Source: JACVRW01 sp963757815 (GTDB lineage Bacteria > Actinomycetota > Thermoleophilia > Solirubrobacterales > Thermoleophilaceae). Taken from it: a stretch of 64,000 bases of DNA. This document shows, piece after piece, positions 26,137-35,461 of this stretch. Location of the stretch: the NCBI GenBank assembly GCA_963757815.1, contig CAVWSN010000033.1:62001-126000 (forward strand), written 5' to 3'. The position numbers were made by a program, and so were the translations under genes. Under the pieces are notes generated by a model. It made no database searches. It was not told the origin of the DNA and saw nothing but the letters and a program-made list of their open reading frames with translations. Every line of letters begins with the position of its first letter. Position 1 is the stretch's first letter.

Positions 26137-26916
26137 ATGGCCACCACCACGCGACTCGCGGCACCGAAGATCTCGGACGAGGACCTGGAAGGGCTGCTCG
26201 AACTCCTCAAGGGGGCCGACAGCGTCGAGCTGAAACTCACCGTCCCGGACACGAACCTGTCCGAGGGAGCGAAAGTACTCGGCGTCGATCCCCTCGACGC
26301 CCAGGTCCGGCAGGTGTTCTTCTTCGACACCCCCGACCTGGCGCTGTACAAGCAGGGAGTTGTCGTGCGAGCGCGCCGTGTGCAGCGCAAGGGCGACGAT
26401 TCGGTCGTAAAGCTGCGCCCGGTGATCCCCGACGAGCTGCCCAAGAAGATCCGCAGCACGCCGGGCTTCGGGGTCGAGGTCGACGCGATGCCCGGCGGCT
26501 TCGTCTGCTCGGGGTCGATGAAGAGGGAGCTCGAGGAGCCGGAGGTCAGGCCCGCGGTCCTTGGCGAGAAGCGCGTGCGCAGGCTGTTCTCCAAGGAGCA
26601 GCGCGCTTTCTTCGCCGACCACGCTCCGGAGGGGCTCGACCTGGACGACCTTTCGATCCTCGGACCGATCTTCGTGCTCAAGGTCAAGTTCGCGCCCGAG
26701 GGCTTCGGGCGCCGCATGGTCGGCGAGATGTGGCTCTACCCAGACGGGTCGCGGATCGTCGAGCTGTCCACCAAGTGCCCCCCGCGGGAGGCGTTCGAAG
26801 TGGCTGCGGAGGCGAGGGTCTTCCTGACCTCGCGCGGGATCGACCTGTCCTCCGCCCAGGAGACGAAGACGCGCAAGGCGCTCGAGTTCTTCTCGAAGCG
26901 GTTGCAGAAAGCCTGA
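26137..26916 (+). CDS. CYTH-like domain protein
   Basis: A 259-residue protein from ATG 26137. VELKLTVPD followed by QVFFFDTPDLALYKQGVVVR and DDSVVKLRPV resembles the CYTH tunnel fold of class IV adenylate cyclases and inorganic triphosphatases, where the ExEx(K/R) strand and later basic and acidic residues bind a triphosphate and metal. The C-terminal half (RIVELSTKCPPREAFEVAAE, ETKTRKALEFFSKRL) is less typical. Enzymatic activity is plausible but unproven. Confidence 0.65.
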   Translation: MATTTRLAAPKISDEDLEGLLELLKGADSVELKLTVPDTNLSEGAKVLGVDPLDAQVRQVFFFDTPDLALYKQGVVVRARRVQRKGDDSVVKLRPVIPDELPKKIRSTPGFGVEVDAMPGGFVCSGSMKRELEEPEVRPAVLGEKRVRRLFSKEQRAFFADHAPEGLDLDDLSILGPIFVLKVKFAPEGFGRRMVGEMWLYPDGSRIVELSTKCPPREAFEVAAEARVFLTSRGIDLSSAQETKTRKALEFFSKRLQKA

Positions 26917-26923
26917 GCGCGGA

Positions 26924-27127
26924 TCAGGCCGCGTCGCGCAGCTGCACGTGCGGCGTGCGGTGAGGCAGTTCCTTCACGGTCGTGACGTTCACCTCGCAGA
27001 AGCCGAGGGCCTGCAGGACACAGCCGCAGCCGTCGCAGACGAGCGCATCGAAGTCGTCCGGCTCGCCCCAGGCCTCGAACTCCTCGGCGCAGGCCGGGTC
27101 GGTGCAGATGAGAGTCGCGTAGAGCAT
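26924..27127 (-). CDS. small zinc-ribbon protein
   Basis: A 67-residue protein (ATG 27127) with Cys8, Cys13, Cys31, Cys34, Cys36 and Cys44 (ICTDPACAEEFEAWGE; LVCDGCGCVLQALGFCEV), consistent with a treble-clef or zinc-ribbon knuckle. GGAGGG sits immediately before the ATG, unusually close, so a start a few codons upstream is possible. The function is unknown; it is convergent with the CYTH gene. Confidence 0.6.
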   Translation of the reverse strand: MLYATLICTDPACAEEFEAWGEPDDFDALVCDGCGCVLQALGFCEVNVTTVKELPHRTPHVQLRDAA

Positions 27128-27171
27128 CCCTCCGGGCCCATGCTGGGAACCCGCCCGGACGGAATGCGGCT

Positions 27172-27456
27172 TTACGCCCCTTCGGAGACCGGCACGATCA
27201 GCCGGATATGGCGGCGGGCGAGCATGAGGACCGGTGCCTTCCAGTCGCGACCCGAGCCGTCGAGAGCCACCAGCTCGGCATCGAGGATCGTGAAGAACTC
27301 CTGATCGCGTCGGTTGACATGGTCGGACACGCGGCTGCGGTAGCCCTCGCGAGGGAGGGTCATCATCCCCTCCACGCGGTAGCGATCGGTTTCGACCACC
27401 ACTCGTTCCCTGCGCGTCTCCACGGCGCGCCAATCTATCGGGGCGGCGGCGCCCAA
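27172..27456 (-). CDS. small conserved protein, DUF6812-like
   Basis: A 94-residue protein containing ETRRERVVVETDRYRVEGMM, TLPREGYRSRVSDHVN and VLMLARRHIRLIVPVSE. This strand pattern resembles the short actinobacterial family annotated DUF6812, from memory. There is no signal peptide or cysteine. It is divergent from the FadR-type regulator and shares a 40-base promoter region with it. Confidence 0.55.
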   Translation of the reverse strand: MGAAAPIDWRAVETRRERVVVETDRYRVEGMMTLPREGYRSRVSDHVNRRDQEFFTILDAELVALDGSGRDWKAPVLMLARRHIRLIVPVSEGA

Positions 27457-27496
27457 GCTCGGACATCAATGGGTCGCCACGTGTACCTTTGGTCAC

Positions 27497-28243
27497 GTGC
27501 ATTCCGCGACGCCCGTGGAGCGCGGGCCGGCGCTGGACGCGGTCTTCAAGCCCGTCCAGCCGCCAACCACCTTCGAAGAGACGGTTGAGCGCCTCGGGAC
27601 GGCGATTCGCCTCGGCCTCCTCGCGCCCGGCACCCGACTGCCCTCCGAGCGCGAGCTCGCGGACCAGCTGCGCATCTCACGCTCCACGCTGCGCCAGGCG
27701 CTCACCACCCTCGTCCAGAGCGGCCACCTGGTGTCGCTTCGCGGGCGCGCCGGCGGGACCTTTGTCGCCGAGGAGCCTCCGCTCGGCCAGAAGAGCGATG
27801 GCGTCGTCCTGGGTGAGGACGCCCGTGCCGTCCTCGACTACCGCGTGGCGGTCGAGACCGGGGCGACCGTGCTCGCCGCCGAGCGGGCGACGGAGGACGA
27901 CCTGAGCCACCTCGAGGAGCTGACCGAGAGCATGGCCGAGACGAGCGGCCCCTTCGACGAGTACCGCCGCGCCGACGTCCGCTTTCACATCGGCCTGGCG
28001 GAGGCCTCACACTCGCCGCGGCTCGTGACCGCCATGACCGAGGTCCAGGGTCAGATGAGCAACCTGATCGCCCGCATCGCCCACCCGAGCGAGGTGCTCA
28101 CGAGCTCCAACATCCAGCACCAGCGCCTGATCGTGCTGCTCAGGAAGGGCGAAACCGGCCGCGCGGTGAGGCTCATGCGCGACCACATCGAGGGAACGGA
28201 GCACATCCTCGCGGGCCTGATGCCCCCCGAGGCGCCGGAGTAG
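27497..28243 (+). CDS. GntR-family regulator, FadR (FCD) subfamily
   Basis: A 248-residue regulator with a GTG start at 27497. The winged helix (GTRLPSERELADQLRISRST, LRQALTTLVQSGHLVSLRGR) precedes an all-helical FCD ligand domain, with EYRRADVRFHIGLAEASHSP and the metal-binding His positions HIGLAEAS and SNIQHQRLIVLL. FCD regulators usually repress catabolic genes for organic or amino acids and release DNA on binding the substrate. The nearest candidates are the amine genes convergent with it (28638-32026). Confidence 0.82.
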   Translation: MHSATPVERGPALDAVFKPVQPPTTFEETVERLGTAIRLGLLAPGTRLPSERELADQLRISRSTLRQALTTLVQSGHLVSLRGRAGGTFVAEEPPLGQKSDGVVLGEDARAVLDYRVAVETGATVLAAERATEDDLSHLEELTESMAETSGPFDEYRRADVRFHIGLAEASHSPRLVTAMTEVQGQMSNLIARIAHPSEVLTSSNIQHQRLIVLLRKGETGRAVRLMRDHIEGTEHILAGLMPPEAPE

Positions 28244-28637
28244 CCCGCCGTCGCTTCTCGTCGGGCCGGTTTATAGTGGCTCGGGGGGTTGGCGCCGGGT
28301 CGGTCTCGCGTATGGGCTGGGGAATGGGGTGTTGCCCGTTCGGTTTCCGGCCGACCCAGGCGTGATCGAAGATCGTTCGGCGGTTGTGCTCGGGAAGCGC
28401 GAGCATTCCTGACTTTGACCGCACAGGGGCGGCCAAAGTCAGCAAGGTGGCGTCGGGTCACGCGTTGGGGCTGCCTGGGTGCCGATGAAGATTCGGCAAG
28501 GGCCAGGATCGGCCGAAGATTGTTTGGCCGAGAGAGTCGCAGCGGCCGCTGTCCACGGCCCCTTCCCCAGCCTGGCCCGGCCGGCGGAGCCCGACCCGGC
28601 GCCAGAACGCCCAACAGAAAGCGACGGCGTAGCCCCT
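28244..28637. other. 394-bp intergenic region with hairpins and short repeats
   Basis: No credible gene is seen between the FadR-type regulator and the DMGDH-like gene, which converge here. The region holds the hairpin at 28410-28441, three related motifs (GAAGATCGTTCGGC at 28368, GAAGATTCGGC at 28487, GAAGATTGTTTGGC at 28515) and an inverted repeat TTCGGC...GCCGAA (28492-28517). It may hold terminators or operator sites. Confidence 0.5.
28410..28441. terminator. long hairpin between convergent genes
   Basis: The arms TGACTTTG and CAAAGTCA (perfect, 8 bp) are extended by CCGC/GCGG around a small loop. The hairpin lies between two convergent genes, so it could terminate transcription from either side. 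There is no clear T-run. Confidence 0.4.
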
Positions 28638-31098
28638 CTACGCCCGGACGCGCTCCCCGTCCGGATCGAACAGCGGCTCGCTCGCGACCTGGCCCCCGAT
28701 CCAGCGCCCGAAGATCTCGACCTCGACACGGGTATCCGGCGTGGCGCGGTCGGGAGGCAGTTGCGCGTACGCGATCGAGCGTCCAACCGTGTAGCCGTAG
28801 CCGCCGCTCGTGACCCGGCCCGCGATCTCCCCGTCCACCCGCACGGGCTCGTTGCCGAGCGCCACCGACCGCGGGTCGTCGAGCGTCAGGCAGCACAATC
28901 GCGTTCGCGGGCCGCGCTCCGCCGCCTCGGCCAGCGCGTCGCGGCCGATGAAGCCGCCCGGCTTGTCGAGCTTCACCGCGAAGCCGACCCCGCCCTCGTA
29001 GGGGGTCACGTCGGGCGTGATGTCGGCGCCCCACACCCGGTAGCCCTTCTCGAGCCGGAGCGAGTCGATCGCTCGGTAGCCGCCCGCGAGCATCCCGTGC
29101 GGCTCGCCCGCCTCCCACAGCGCTCGCCACAGGGTGAGCCCGTACTCGCTCGGGCAGTAGAGCTCCCAACCGAGCTCGCCCACGTAGGTCACGCGCAGGG
29201 CGCGAACCGGCACGTCGCTCACGGTCGTCTCGCGGAGGGACATGTAGGGGAAGTCCCGAGTGGCGAGCGACTGCGGCGTGAGCGGCTGCAGCAGCTCGCG
29301 CGCCAGCGGCCCCCAGATTCCGAAGCAGGCCCATTGGGCGGTCACGTCGTGAACCTGGACCGAGCCGTCCTCGGGCAGCCGGCGGCGGATCCACTCGCGG
29401 TCGTGCCCTCCGAAGGCGGTGCCGGTGACGATCCCGAAGCGGTCCTCGGCGAGCCGTGCCACGGTGACGTCGCATTCGACGCCCCCGCGGTTGTTCAGCA
29501 TCTGGCTGTACGTGATCCGTCCCACCTCGCGCGCGACCTCGTTCGCGCACAGGCCCTCGAGGAAAGTCGCCGCGCCGGGCCCGGTCACCTCGAGCTTCGC
29601 GAACGAGCTCTCGTCGAACAGCGCGGCAGCCTCGCGACAGGCGCCGTGCTCGGCTCCGATGGCGGGGGACCAGTGCCGGCCGGCCCAGCCGCGCGGGCGC
29701 AGCGACTCGTCGCCCGCGTCCCCATTGCGCTCGTACCAGTTGACGCGCTCCCAGCCCGACTTCTCGCCGAAGGCGGCGCCGTGGGCGCGGTGCCAGTGGT
29801 AGGCGGGCGGGACGCGCAGCGGCCGGCCGGCCTGGCGCTCGTGGTGCGGGTAGCGGATGTCGTAGTAGGTCTCGTATGTCTCGCGAACACGCGCCAGCGT
29901 GTACGAGGGCGACCGGTACCGCTCCCCGAAACGGCGGACGTCCATGCTCCAGAGGTCGAGCGAAGGCTCGCCGTCCGCGATCCATTCGGCCATCACCTTG
30001 CCGACGCCGCCCGCGCCCGCCAGCCCGTGCGCGCAGAAGCCCGCGGCCACGAACAGGCCGTGCACCTCGGTCTCGCCGAGGCAGAACTCGTTGTCGGGGG
30101 TGAACGCCTCGGGCCCGTTGATCATGCGCGTGACCTTCACGTGCTCCATCTCCGGCACGCGCCGGCGTGAGTTCTCGGCGATCTCCTCGAAGCGCTCCCA
30201 GTCGTCCTCGAGGAGCCGGCCGTTGAAGTCGGGCGGGATGCGCTCGAAGCCGGCCTCGCCCTCGTCTCGGAACGCCGGCCGCGAATGGCGTTCGTAGCCC
30301 CCCATCACGAGGCCGCCGCCCTCCTCGCGGAAGTAGACGAGCAGGTCCGGATCGCGCAGCGTGGGGAGGGGCCGCTCGGGATCGCGCTCCCGGAACGGCT
30401 GCGTGACGATGTACTCGTGCGACATCGGCACGACCGGTATGCGCACTCCGGCCAGGCGGCCGAGCTCGGCGGCGAACATCCCGCCGGCGATCACAACCAC
30501 CTCGGCCTCGATGTCGCCGCGCTCCGTGCGCACGCGCCGCACCCGCCCGCGCTCGACCTCTATGCCGGTTACGCGCGTGCGCGTGTATATGTCCGCCCCG
30601 CCCTCGCGCGCGCGCTCGGCGAGTGCAAGCGTGAGCTGGGAGGGGTCGAGGTAGCCGTCCGTGGGTAGCCAGGCGGCCCCGAGCACACCGTCCGTGCTCA
30701 TCAGGGGAAACAGGTGGCGAGCCTCTTCCGAGCGAGATCAGCTCGAGCGGCAGGCCGAAGGTCTTGGCCCAGCCGGCCTGGCGGCGCAGCTCCTCGAGGC
30801 GCTCCTCGCTCGAGGCCAGCCTGATGCCCCCGCACTCCACCCATCCACAGTCGGCGCCGAGCTCCCGGTAGAGCTCGACCGAGTACATCATCATCCGCGT
30901 CAGCGAGACCGAGCCGCGCAGCTGGCCCACGAGGCCGGCCGAGTGGAATGTCGAGCCCGACGTGAGCTGGTCGCGCTCGAGGAGCACCACGTCTTGCCGG
31001 CCAAGCCGGGTCAGGTGATAGGCGATCGATGCGCCGCCCACACCGCCGCCCACGACCACACAGCCGGCGGAACCCGGCAGCTCGCGCCGGCTGCTCAA
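28638..31098 (-). CDS. dimethylglycine/sarcosine dehydrogenase-like FAD enzyme with GcvT domain (one-base frame break)
   Basis: With one extra base removed near 30725, this reads as 819 residues from TTG 31098. It has an N-terminal FAD domain (CVVVGGGVGGASIAYHLTRL, LERDQLTSGSTFHSAGLVGQ), a FAO_M linker, and a C-terminal aminomethyltransferase (GcvT-like) domain (VTGPGAATFLEGLCANEVAR, LRVTYVGELGWELYCPSEYG, LDKPGGFIGRDALAEAAERG). This is the architecture of dimethylglycine and sarcosine dehydrogenases, which demethylate N-methyl amines and pass the C1 unit to tetrahydrofolate. The start overlaps the stop of the kinase-like gene once the insertions are corrected. The true substrate is inferred. 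Confidence 0.8.
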
Positions 31099-32026
31099 CG
31101 CCGCGCGTCCTCGACCCACCGTCTTGAAGCGCGGGTCGGAGCCCGCCTTCGTCAGCCGGTCGAAGTGCTTGGCCGTGTAGCCGCGGAAGTCGTAGTCGAG
31201 CTCCGATATCGCCGTCTGGACGACGCCCCACATCGCCTCGCGGAAGTCCGATATGAAGCGGTACAGCTTGAGCGTGGCGCGCCTGCGATCGTCGGGAGGG
31301 CTGCCGTAGTAGACGGAGAGCAGGCGCTCCTCCTCCTCGTCACCGAGCTCGTTGTTGACGGCGAAGTTGCCGAGGTCGAAGTAGCGATCGCCCATGCCGG
31401 CGTACTCCCAGTCGATGATGTCTATCGCGCTCCCCGTCCAGCATGAAGTTTGCGGTCAGCAGGTCGTTGTGGCAGGGGACGGGTGTGTGCTCGGCGCCCT
31501 TCCGGACGGCCCGTTGCACAGCAGCGGCGCGCTTGCGCATCGACTCGAACCCCTCGGGCAGCTCGACCCCATGCTCCGCCCCGATCTGCGCATACCGCTC
31601 GACGAGCTCGAACGGGTCGAACTTCGACGGAAGCACCGTGCCCGAGCTGTGGAACGCCTTGAGGCTCGCGGCGACCGTCTCGACGGCGTCCGGCCGGCGC
31701 AGTTCCTCCGCCGTCATCACGCGGCCGGGGATGAATGACGTGACGAGACAGGGCGGCCGGTCGAGCATGGTTGCGACCGTCGGCGCGATCCCGAGCTGTG
31801 CGGCCGCCTTCGTCGCCAACCGCTCGGACTCACGGTCGATGCCGAGCACGTCCGTCCGCTTCCCGGGCAGGCGCACCACGTAGTCGGTGCCGCCGAAGTT
31901 CACGCGGTAGTTGCGGTTGGTGATCCCGCCCTCGAGCTTTGCCACGCCGCCCTCGCGCGGGCCGAGCAGGGCCGAGAGGCGAGCCACGACCTCGGTCAAC
32001 TCGGGGATCGTGATCTCCTCGTGCAT
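31095..32026 (-). CDS. choline/ethanolamine kinase-like phosphotransferase (two one-base frame breaks)
   Basis: Starts at ATG 32026. The protein kinase-like fold shows LEGGITNRNYRVNFGGTDYV (nucleotide loop and Lys strand) and the catalytic VPCHNDLLTANFML, then IDWEYAGMGDRYFDLGNFAV, as in choline and ethanolamine kinases. Removing extra bases near 31433 and about 31118 restores 309 residues, with TGA at 31095-31097 overlapping the TTG of the FAD enzyme. Without correction the two genes appear fused. It probably phosphorylates choline, ethanolamine or a related amino alcohol in the cytoplasm. Confidence 0.78.
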
Positions 32027-32036
32027 GGGCGCACCA

Positions 32037-33833
32037 CTAGAGCGCGAGCGCTCCGAGCACCTCCTCCCACCAGACGCGTTCGTTGTCGCCGACGCCGGCA
32101 CGGATCCGGCGCCGTATCCAATCGTTCAGCGCCTGCCGCGAGCCGACCGCGACCACGGGGCCGGTGACCGCATAGCGGCCGTCCTCGAGCAGCACGAGCG
32201 CGCCCGGCACGTCGCGCCTCGAGCGAAGGCGGTCGAGCACCGCCAGACCCGCCACGGCCTCCGGCCGCGCGGCGTCCCCGTCGGCCTCGGACCAGCGCCG
32301 GACGTGGAACACGGGCGCCGCGCCGGCCAGCCGCGGCCGCGGCGGGGCGGCGTCCGGACCGATCGGCCCGCGCCGCCAGCGCGCGATCAGCTCGCGCACC
32401 TCGGGCGCCGCCTCCTGGCGGACGAGCAAGTGCAGCCTGTCCCCGCCCGCCACGCGCGTCGACCCGCGCGGCAGGATGGCCTCGCCATCGCGCACGATCA
32501 CGTTGACGAGTGCCTCACGGGGCAGCTCGAGCTCGCGGGTCCGCAGCCCGACGATGGCGTCGTCGTCGTGGACCGGGTATTCGACCACCTCGGCGCCGAG
32601 CCGGCGGATCGTGCCGGTCTCGGCGATCGGGCTGGGGAGGGCCGGAACCTCGGTCGTCAGCCCGAGCCGGCGCGCGAGCGGCTCGAAGGTCGTGCCCTGC
32701 AGGAGCGTCGAGAGCAGCACCGCGAAGAAGACGACGTTCAGGAACTCGAACCCTTCCGCGATTCCCGCGTTGACCGGGAAGAGCGCGAGCACGATCGGCA
32801 CGGCGCCGCGCAGCCCCGCCCAGCCGAGCACCCCGCGCTCCGCGAGCGTGAAGCGCTCGAAGGCGGTGGCGGCGAGGGTCGCCAGCGGGCGGGCGACGAA
32901 GGCGATCACGAGCGCCAGGACGGTGCCTTCGAGCACCACGTCCAGCACGTCGCTCGGGAAGATCAGGAGCCCGAAGGCGAGGAACATCGTGAGCTGGGCC
33001 ACCCAGGCGAGGCCCACGTGGAAGGTCGTGATGGTCTGCTTGGCGGGGATGTTCGCGCTCCCGAGCGCCAGCCCCACCAGGTAGACGGCGAGGAACCCCG
33101 ATCCCTCGATCGTCGCCGCCGCGCCGTACGCGACCGCGCCGGCCGCCAGCGAGGCCACCGGGTAGAGGCCGGGCGTGTCGAGCCGGGCGCGCCTGAATCC
33201 CTGGACGGCGAGCCATCCGACCCCGAGGCCGACGACCGCGCCGATCCCCAGCTGCTTCACGAACAGCCAGAGCATGTCGAGCACGCCGTAGTCCGGCAGC
33301 TGGATCCAGTCGATGAAACCGAGTACGAGCAGGACGGCCACGGGATCGTTGAAGCCCGACTCGCCCTCGAGCGTGGTCGACAGCCGCCTCTCGAGCGAGG
33401 AGGCGCGCAGCACGGCGAAGATCGCCGCGCCGTCCGTGGAGGCGATGATCGAGCCGAGCAGCAGCCCCTCCAGGAGGGAGAGGTCGAACAGCAGCACCGC
33501 CGCGCCGCCGCCGATCGCCGCCGTCAGGAGCGTCCCGACGACCGCCAGGCTGAGCGCGGGCCGCAGCACGGGCCGGATGGCGTCCCAGCCCGCGGTCAGG
33601 CCGCCCTCGAACAGGATGAGAGAAAGCGCGATCACGCCGATCAGCTCGGCGAGGTGGTAGTCCTCGCTGTCCTCGCCGAAGGGGATCCAGCCGAGCGCGT
33701 CGGACCCTACGAGCATGCCGAGGCCGAGGAAGAGGACGAGGCCCGGCAGCCGGACGCGCCCCGCCATCAGGGAGGCGAGCAGACCGGCCGTGAGCAGGAG
33801 GCCGGCGACCAGAATGAACTGCTCGTCGCTCAT
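32037..33833 (-). CDS. CPA1-type K+(Na+)/H+ antiporter with C-terminal RCK-C domain
   Basis: A 598-residue protein. About 12 membrane helices fill residues 1-390, with conserved FEGGLTAGWDAIRPVLRPAL and GESGFNDPVAVLLVLGF (the ND ion-binding pair), then WAGLRGAVPIVLALFPVN. After residue 400 a TrkA-C-like regulatory domain follows (RLGAEVVEYPVHDDDAIVG, LPREALVNVIVRDGEAILPR, GGDRLHLLVR). This is the NhaP2/CvrA architecture, K+/H+ or Na+/H+ exchange at the cytoplasmic membrane. It starts 11 bases downstream of the opposing kinase start signals and reads in the same direction as the amine genes. Confidence 0.85.
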   Translation of the reverse strand: MSDEQFILVAGLLLTAGLLASLMAGRVRLPGLVLFLGLGMLVGSDALGWIPFGEDSEDYHLAELIGVIALSLILFEGGLTAGWDAIRPVLRPALSLAVVGTLLTAAIGGGAAVLLFDLSLLEGLLLGSIIASTDGAAIFAVLRASSLERRLSTTLEGESGFNDPVAVLLVLGFIDWIQLPDYGVLDMLWLFVKQLGIGAVVGLGVGWLAVQGFRRARLDTPGLYPVASLAAGAVAYGAAATIEGSGFLAVYLVGLALGSANIPAKQTITTFHVGLAWVAQLTMFLAFGLLIFPSDVLDVVLEGTVLALVIAFVARPLATLAATAFERFTLAERGVLGWAGLRGAVPIVLALFPVNAGIAEGFEFLNVVFFAVLLSTLLQGTTFEPLARRLGLTTEVPALPSPIAETGTIRRLGAEVVEYPVHDDDAIVGLRTRELELPREALVNVIVRDGEAILPRGSTRVAGGDRLHLLVRQEAAPEVRELIARWRRGPIGPDAAPPRPRLAGAAPVFHVRRWSEADGDAARPEAVAGLAVLDRLRSRRDVPGALVLLEDGRYAVTGPVVAVGSRQALNDWIRRRIRAGVGDNERVWWEEVLGALAL

Positions 33834-33893
33834 CGTGGTCCGGCATCTTGCCCGGTCGCTCGCCCGGGCGGGGGGCGTGTCGCCCCGGATGGA

Positions 33894-35359
33894 CTACAGC
33901 GACGCTGCCGTCGTCACGAACCGGCGCCAGTCCGCGTGCGCCTCGGCGCGCCAGCTGCCGTCACGGCGCGGCTCGATCCGCTCGCCCGCCGGGCAGGCGC
34001 TCGGCGATCTCGCGGGCCGAGCCCCAGATCCCCGCGCCGACTGCCGCCAGCGCGGCCGCCCCGGCGGCGGTGGCGTCCACCGCTCCTCGCTGCACCGCGA
34101 CGCCCGTCGAGTCGGCCTGCAGCTGGAGCAGCAGCGGGTCGCGGGTCAGGCCGCCGTCCACCCGCAGGACGTCCACCGGCGTGTGCTCGGACACGACGGC
34201 GACGATGTCGGCCACGCGCCAGGCGATCGCCTCGAGGGCGGCGCGCGCCAGGTGCCCCGGCCGGACTCCCGCCGAGAGACCGGCCACCACGGCGTGGGCG
34301 TCCGGGCGCCACCACGGCGCGCCGAGTCCGGCGAGCGCGGGCAGCAGGCGCACGCCCGCCGCATCATCGACCTCGGCGGCGAGCGCCGCGAGTGCCGGAG
34401 CATCGCGCGCGAGCCCGAGATCTCGCGAGAGCCAATCGAGCAGCGCGCCCGCGGTGAACACACCGCCGTCGAGTGCGTACTCGACCCGTCCCGCGATCCG
34501 CCACGCGACCGTCGGGAACAGGCCCTCGGCGTCGCCGGCGGGCCGCTCCTCGCCGACGTTCGCGAGCACGAAGACGCCGGTTCCGTAGGTCGCCTTGACG
34601 CGCCCGGGCTCGACGCAGCCGGCGCCCGCGAGCGCGGCCTGCTGGTCCACCACCCGCGCGCGCAGCGGCAGCGGGCGGTCCCAGTCGGGGTGGGTCAGCT
34701 CACCCAGCTGGCCCGCGGAGTCGACCAGGTCGGGAAGCGCGGCCCGGGGGACGCCGAACACGTCGAGGAGCTCGGGATCCCAGTCCGGCTCGCCCGGCAC
34801 CGCCAGCTGCGTGCGCGAGGCGGTCGAGAGGTCGGTCACGTAGCCGGCGCCGAGCATGTCGGTGAGCCAGGCGTCGACGGTCCCGAGTCGCGCCGTGCCG
34901 GCCTCGACCGCCCTCGCGACCCGGTCGTCGTTCCGCAGCAGCCAGGCGAGCTTGCCCGCCGAGAAGTAGGGGTCCAGCGGCAGGCCGCTGCGAGTGCGGA
35001 CGAGGTCGGCCCGCCCGTCCTGTCTCGAGCGCATCGAGCACCTCTTGCGAGCGCTTGTCCTGCCAGGTGACGATCGGGGTGAGCGGGTCGCCGCTCTCGG
35101 CGTCCCAGGCGAGCACCGACTCGCCCTGATGGTCGAGGCCGCAGGCGGTGATCTCGCCGTCGGCGTCGCGAAGCAGCTCCGCCACGGCGTCCACGACCGC
35201 CACGAGCACGGCCTGTGGGTCCTGCTCAACCCAGCCGGCGCGGGGGTGCGTCAGCGGCTTCTCGCGGCGGGCCTCCGCCAATGGGCGCAGGTCCTGGTCG
35301 TAGAGGACAGCCTTGACGGCGGAGGTCCCCTCGTCGATGCCGAGCAAGGCGCCGCTCAA
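33894..35359 (-). CDS. FGGY-family carbohydrate kinase (two one-base frame breaks)
   Basis: With extra bases near 33998 and 35030 removed, the gene is exactly 488 codons from TTG 35359 to TAG 33894. It shows LLGIDEGTSAVKAVLYDQDL (phosphate-1 loop), WVEQDPQAVL, ITACGLDHQGESVLAWD, LPLDPYFSAGKLAWLLRN, KATYGTGVFVLANVG and VDVLRVDGGLTRDPLLLQLQ, all standard for glycerol kinase and xylulokinase relatives. It phosphorylates a polyol or sugar; glycerol kinase is the nearest guess from DQ/H and YGTG motifs. It is divergent from the permease. Confidence 0.8.
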
Positions 35360-35461
35360 TCGTTGACTCCATCCGGGTGTCGGGTTAACGTCGCCCTGAC
35401 CGGCATTAGGTCGGATCATCGCACCATTCGGCGAGTGCCAAGAGCGAGGGAGGTTGCAAGC

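Noticed and set aside
28051..31395. 1114-residue kinase-dehydrogenase fusion
   Set aside because: Produced by inserted bases near 31118 and 30725; correction gives two overlapping genes.
31911..34457. 848-residue forward reading frame opposite the antiporter gene
   Set aside because: Composition is that of a GC-rich antisense frame (Arg/Gly/His-rich, no domains); the reverse strand encodes a clear K+/H+ antiporter.
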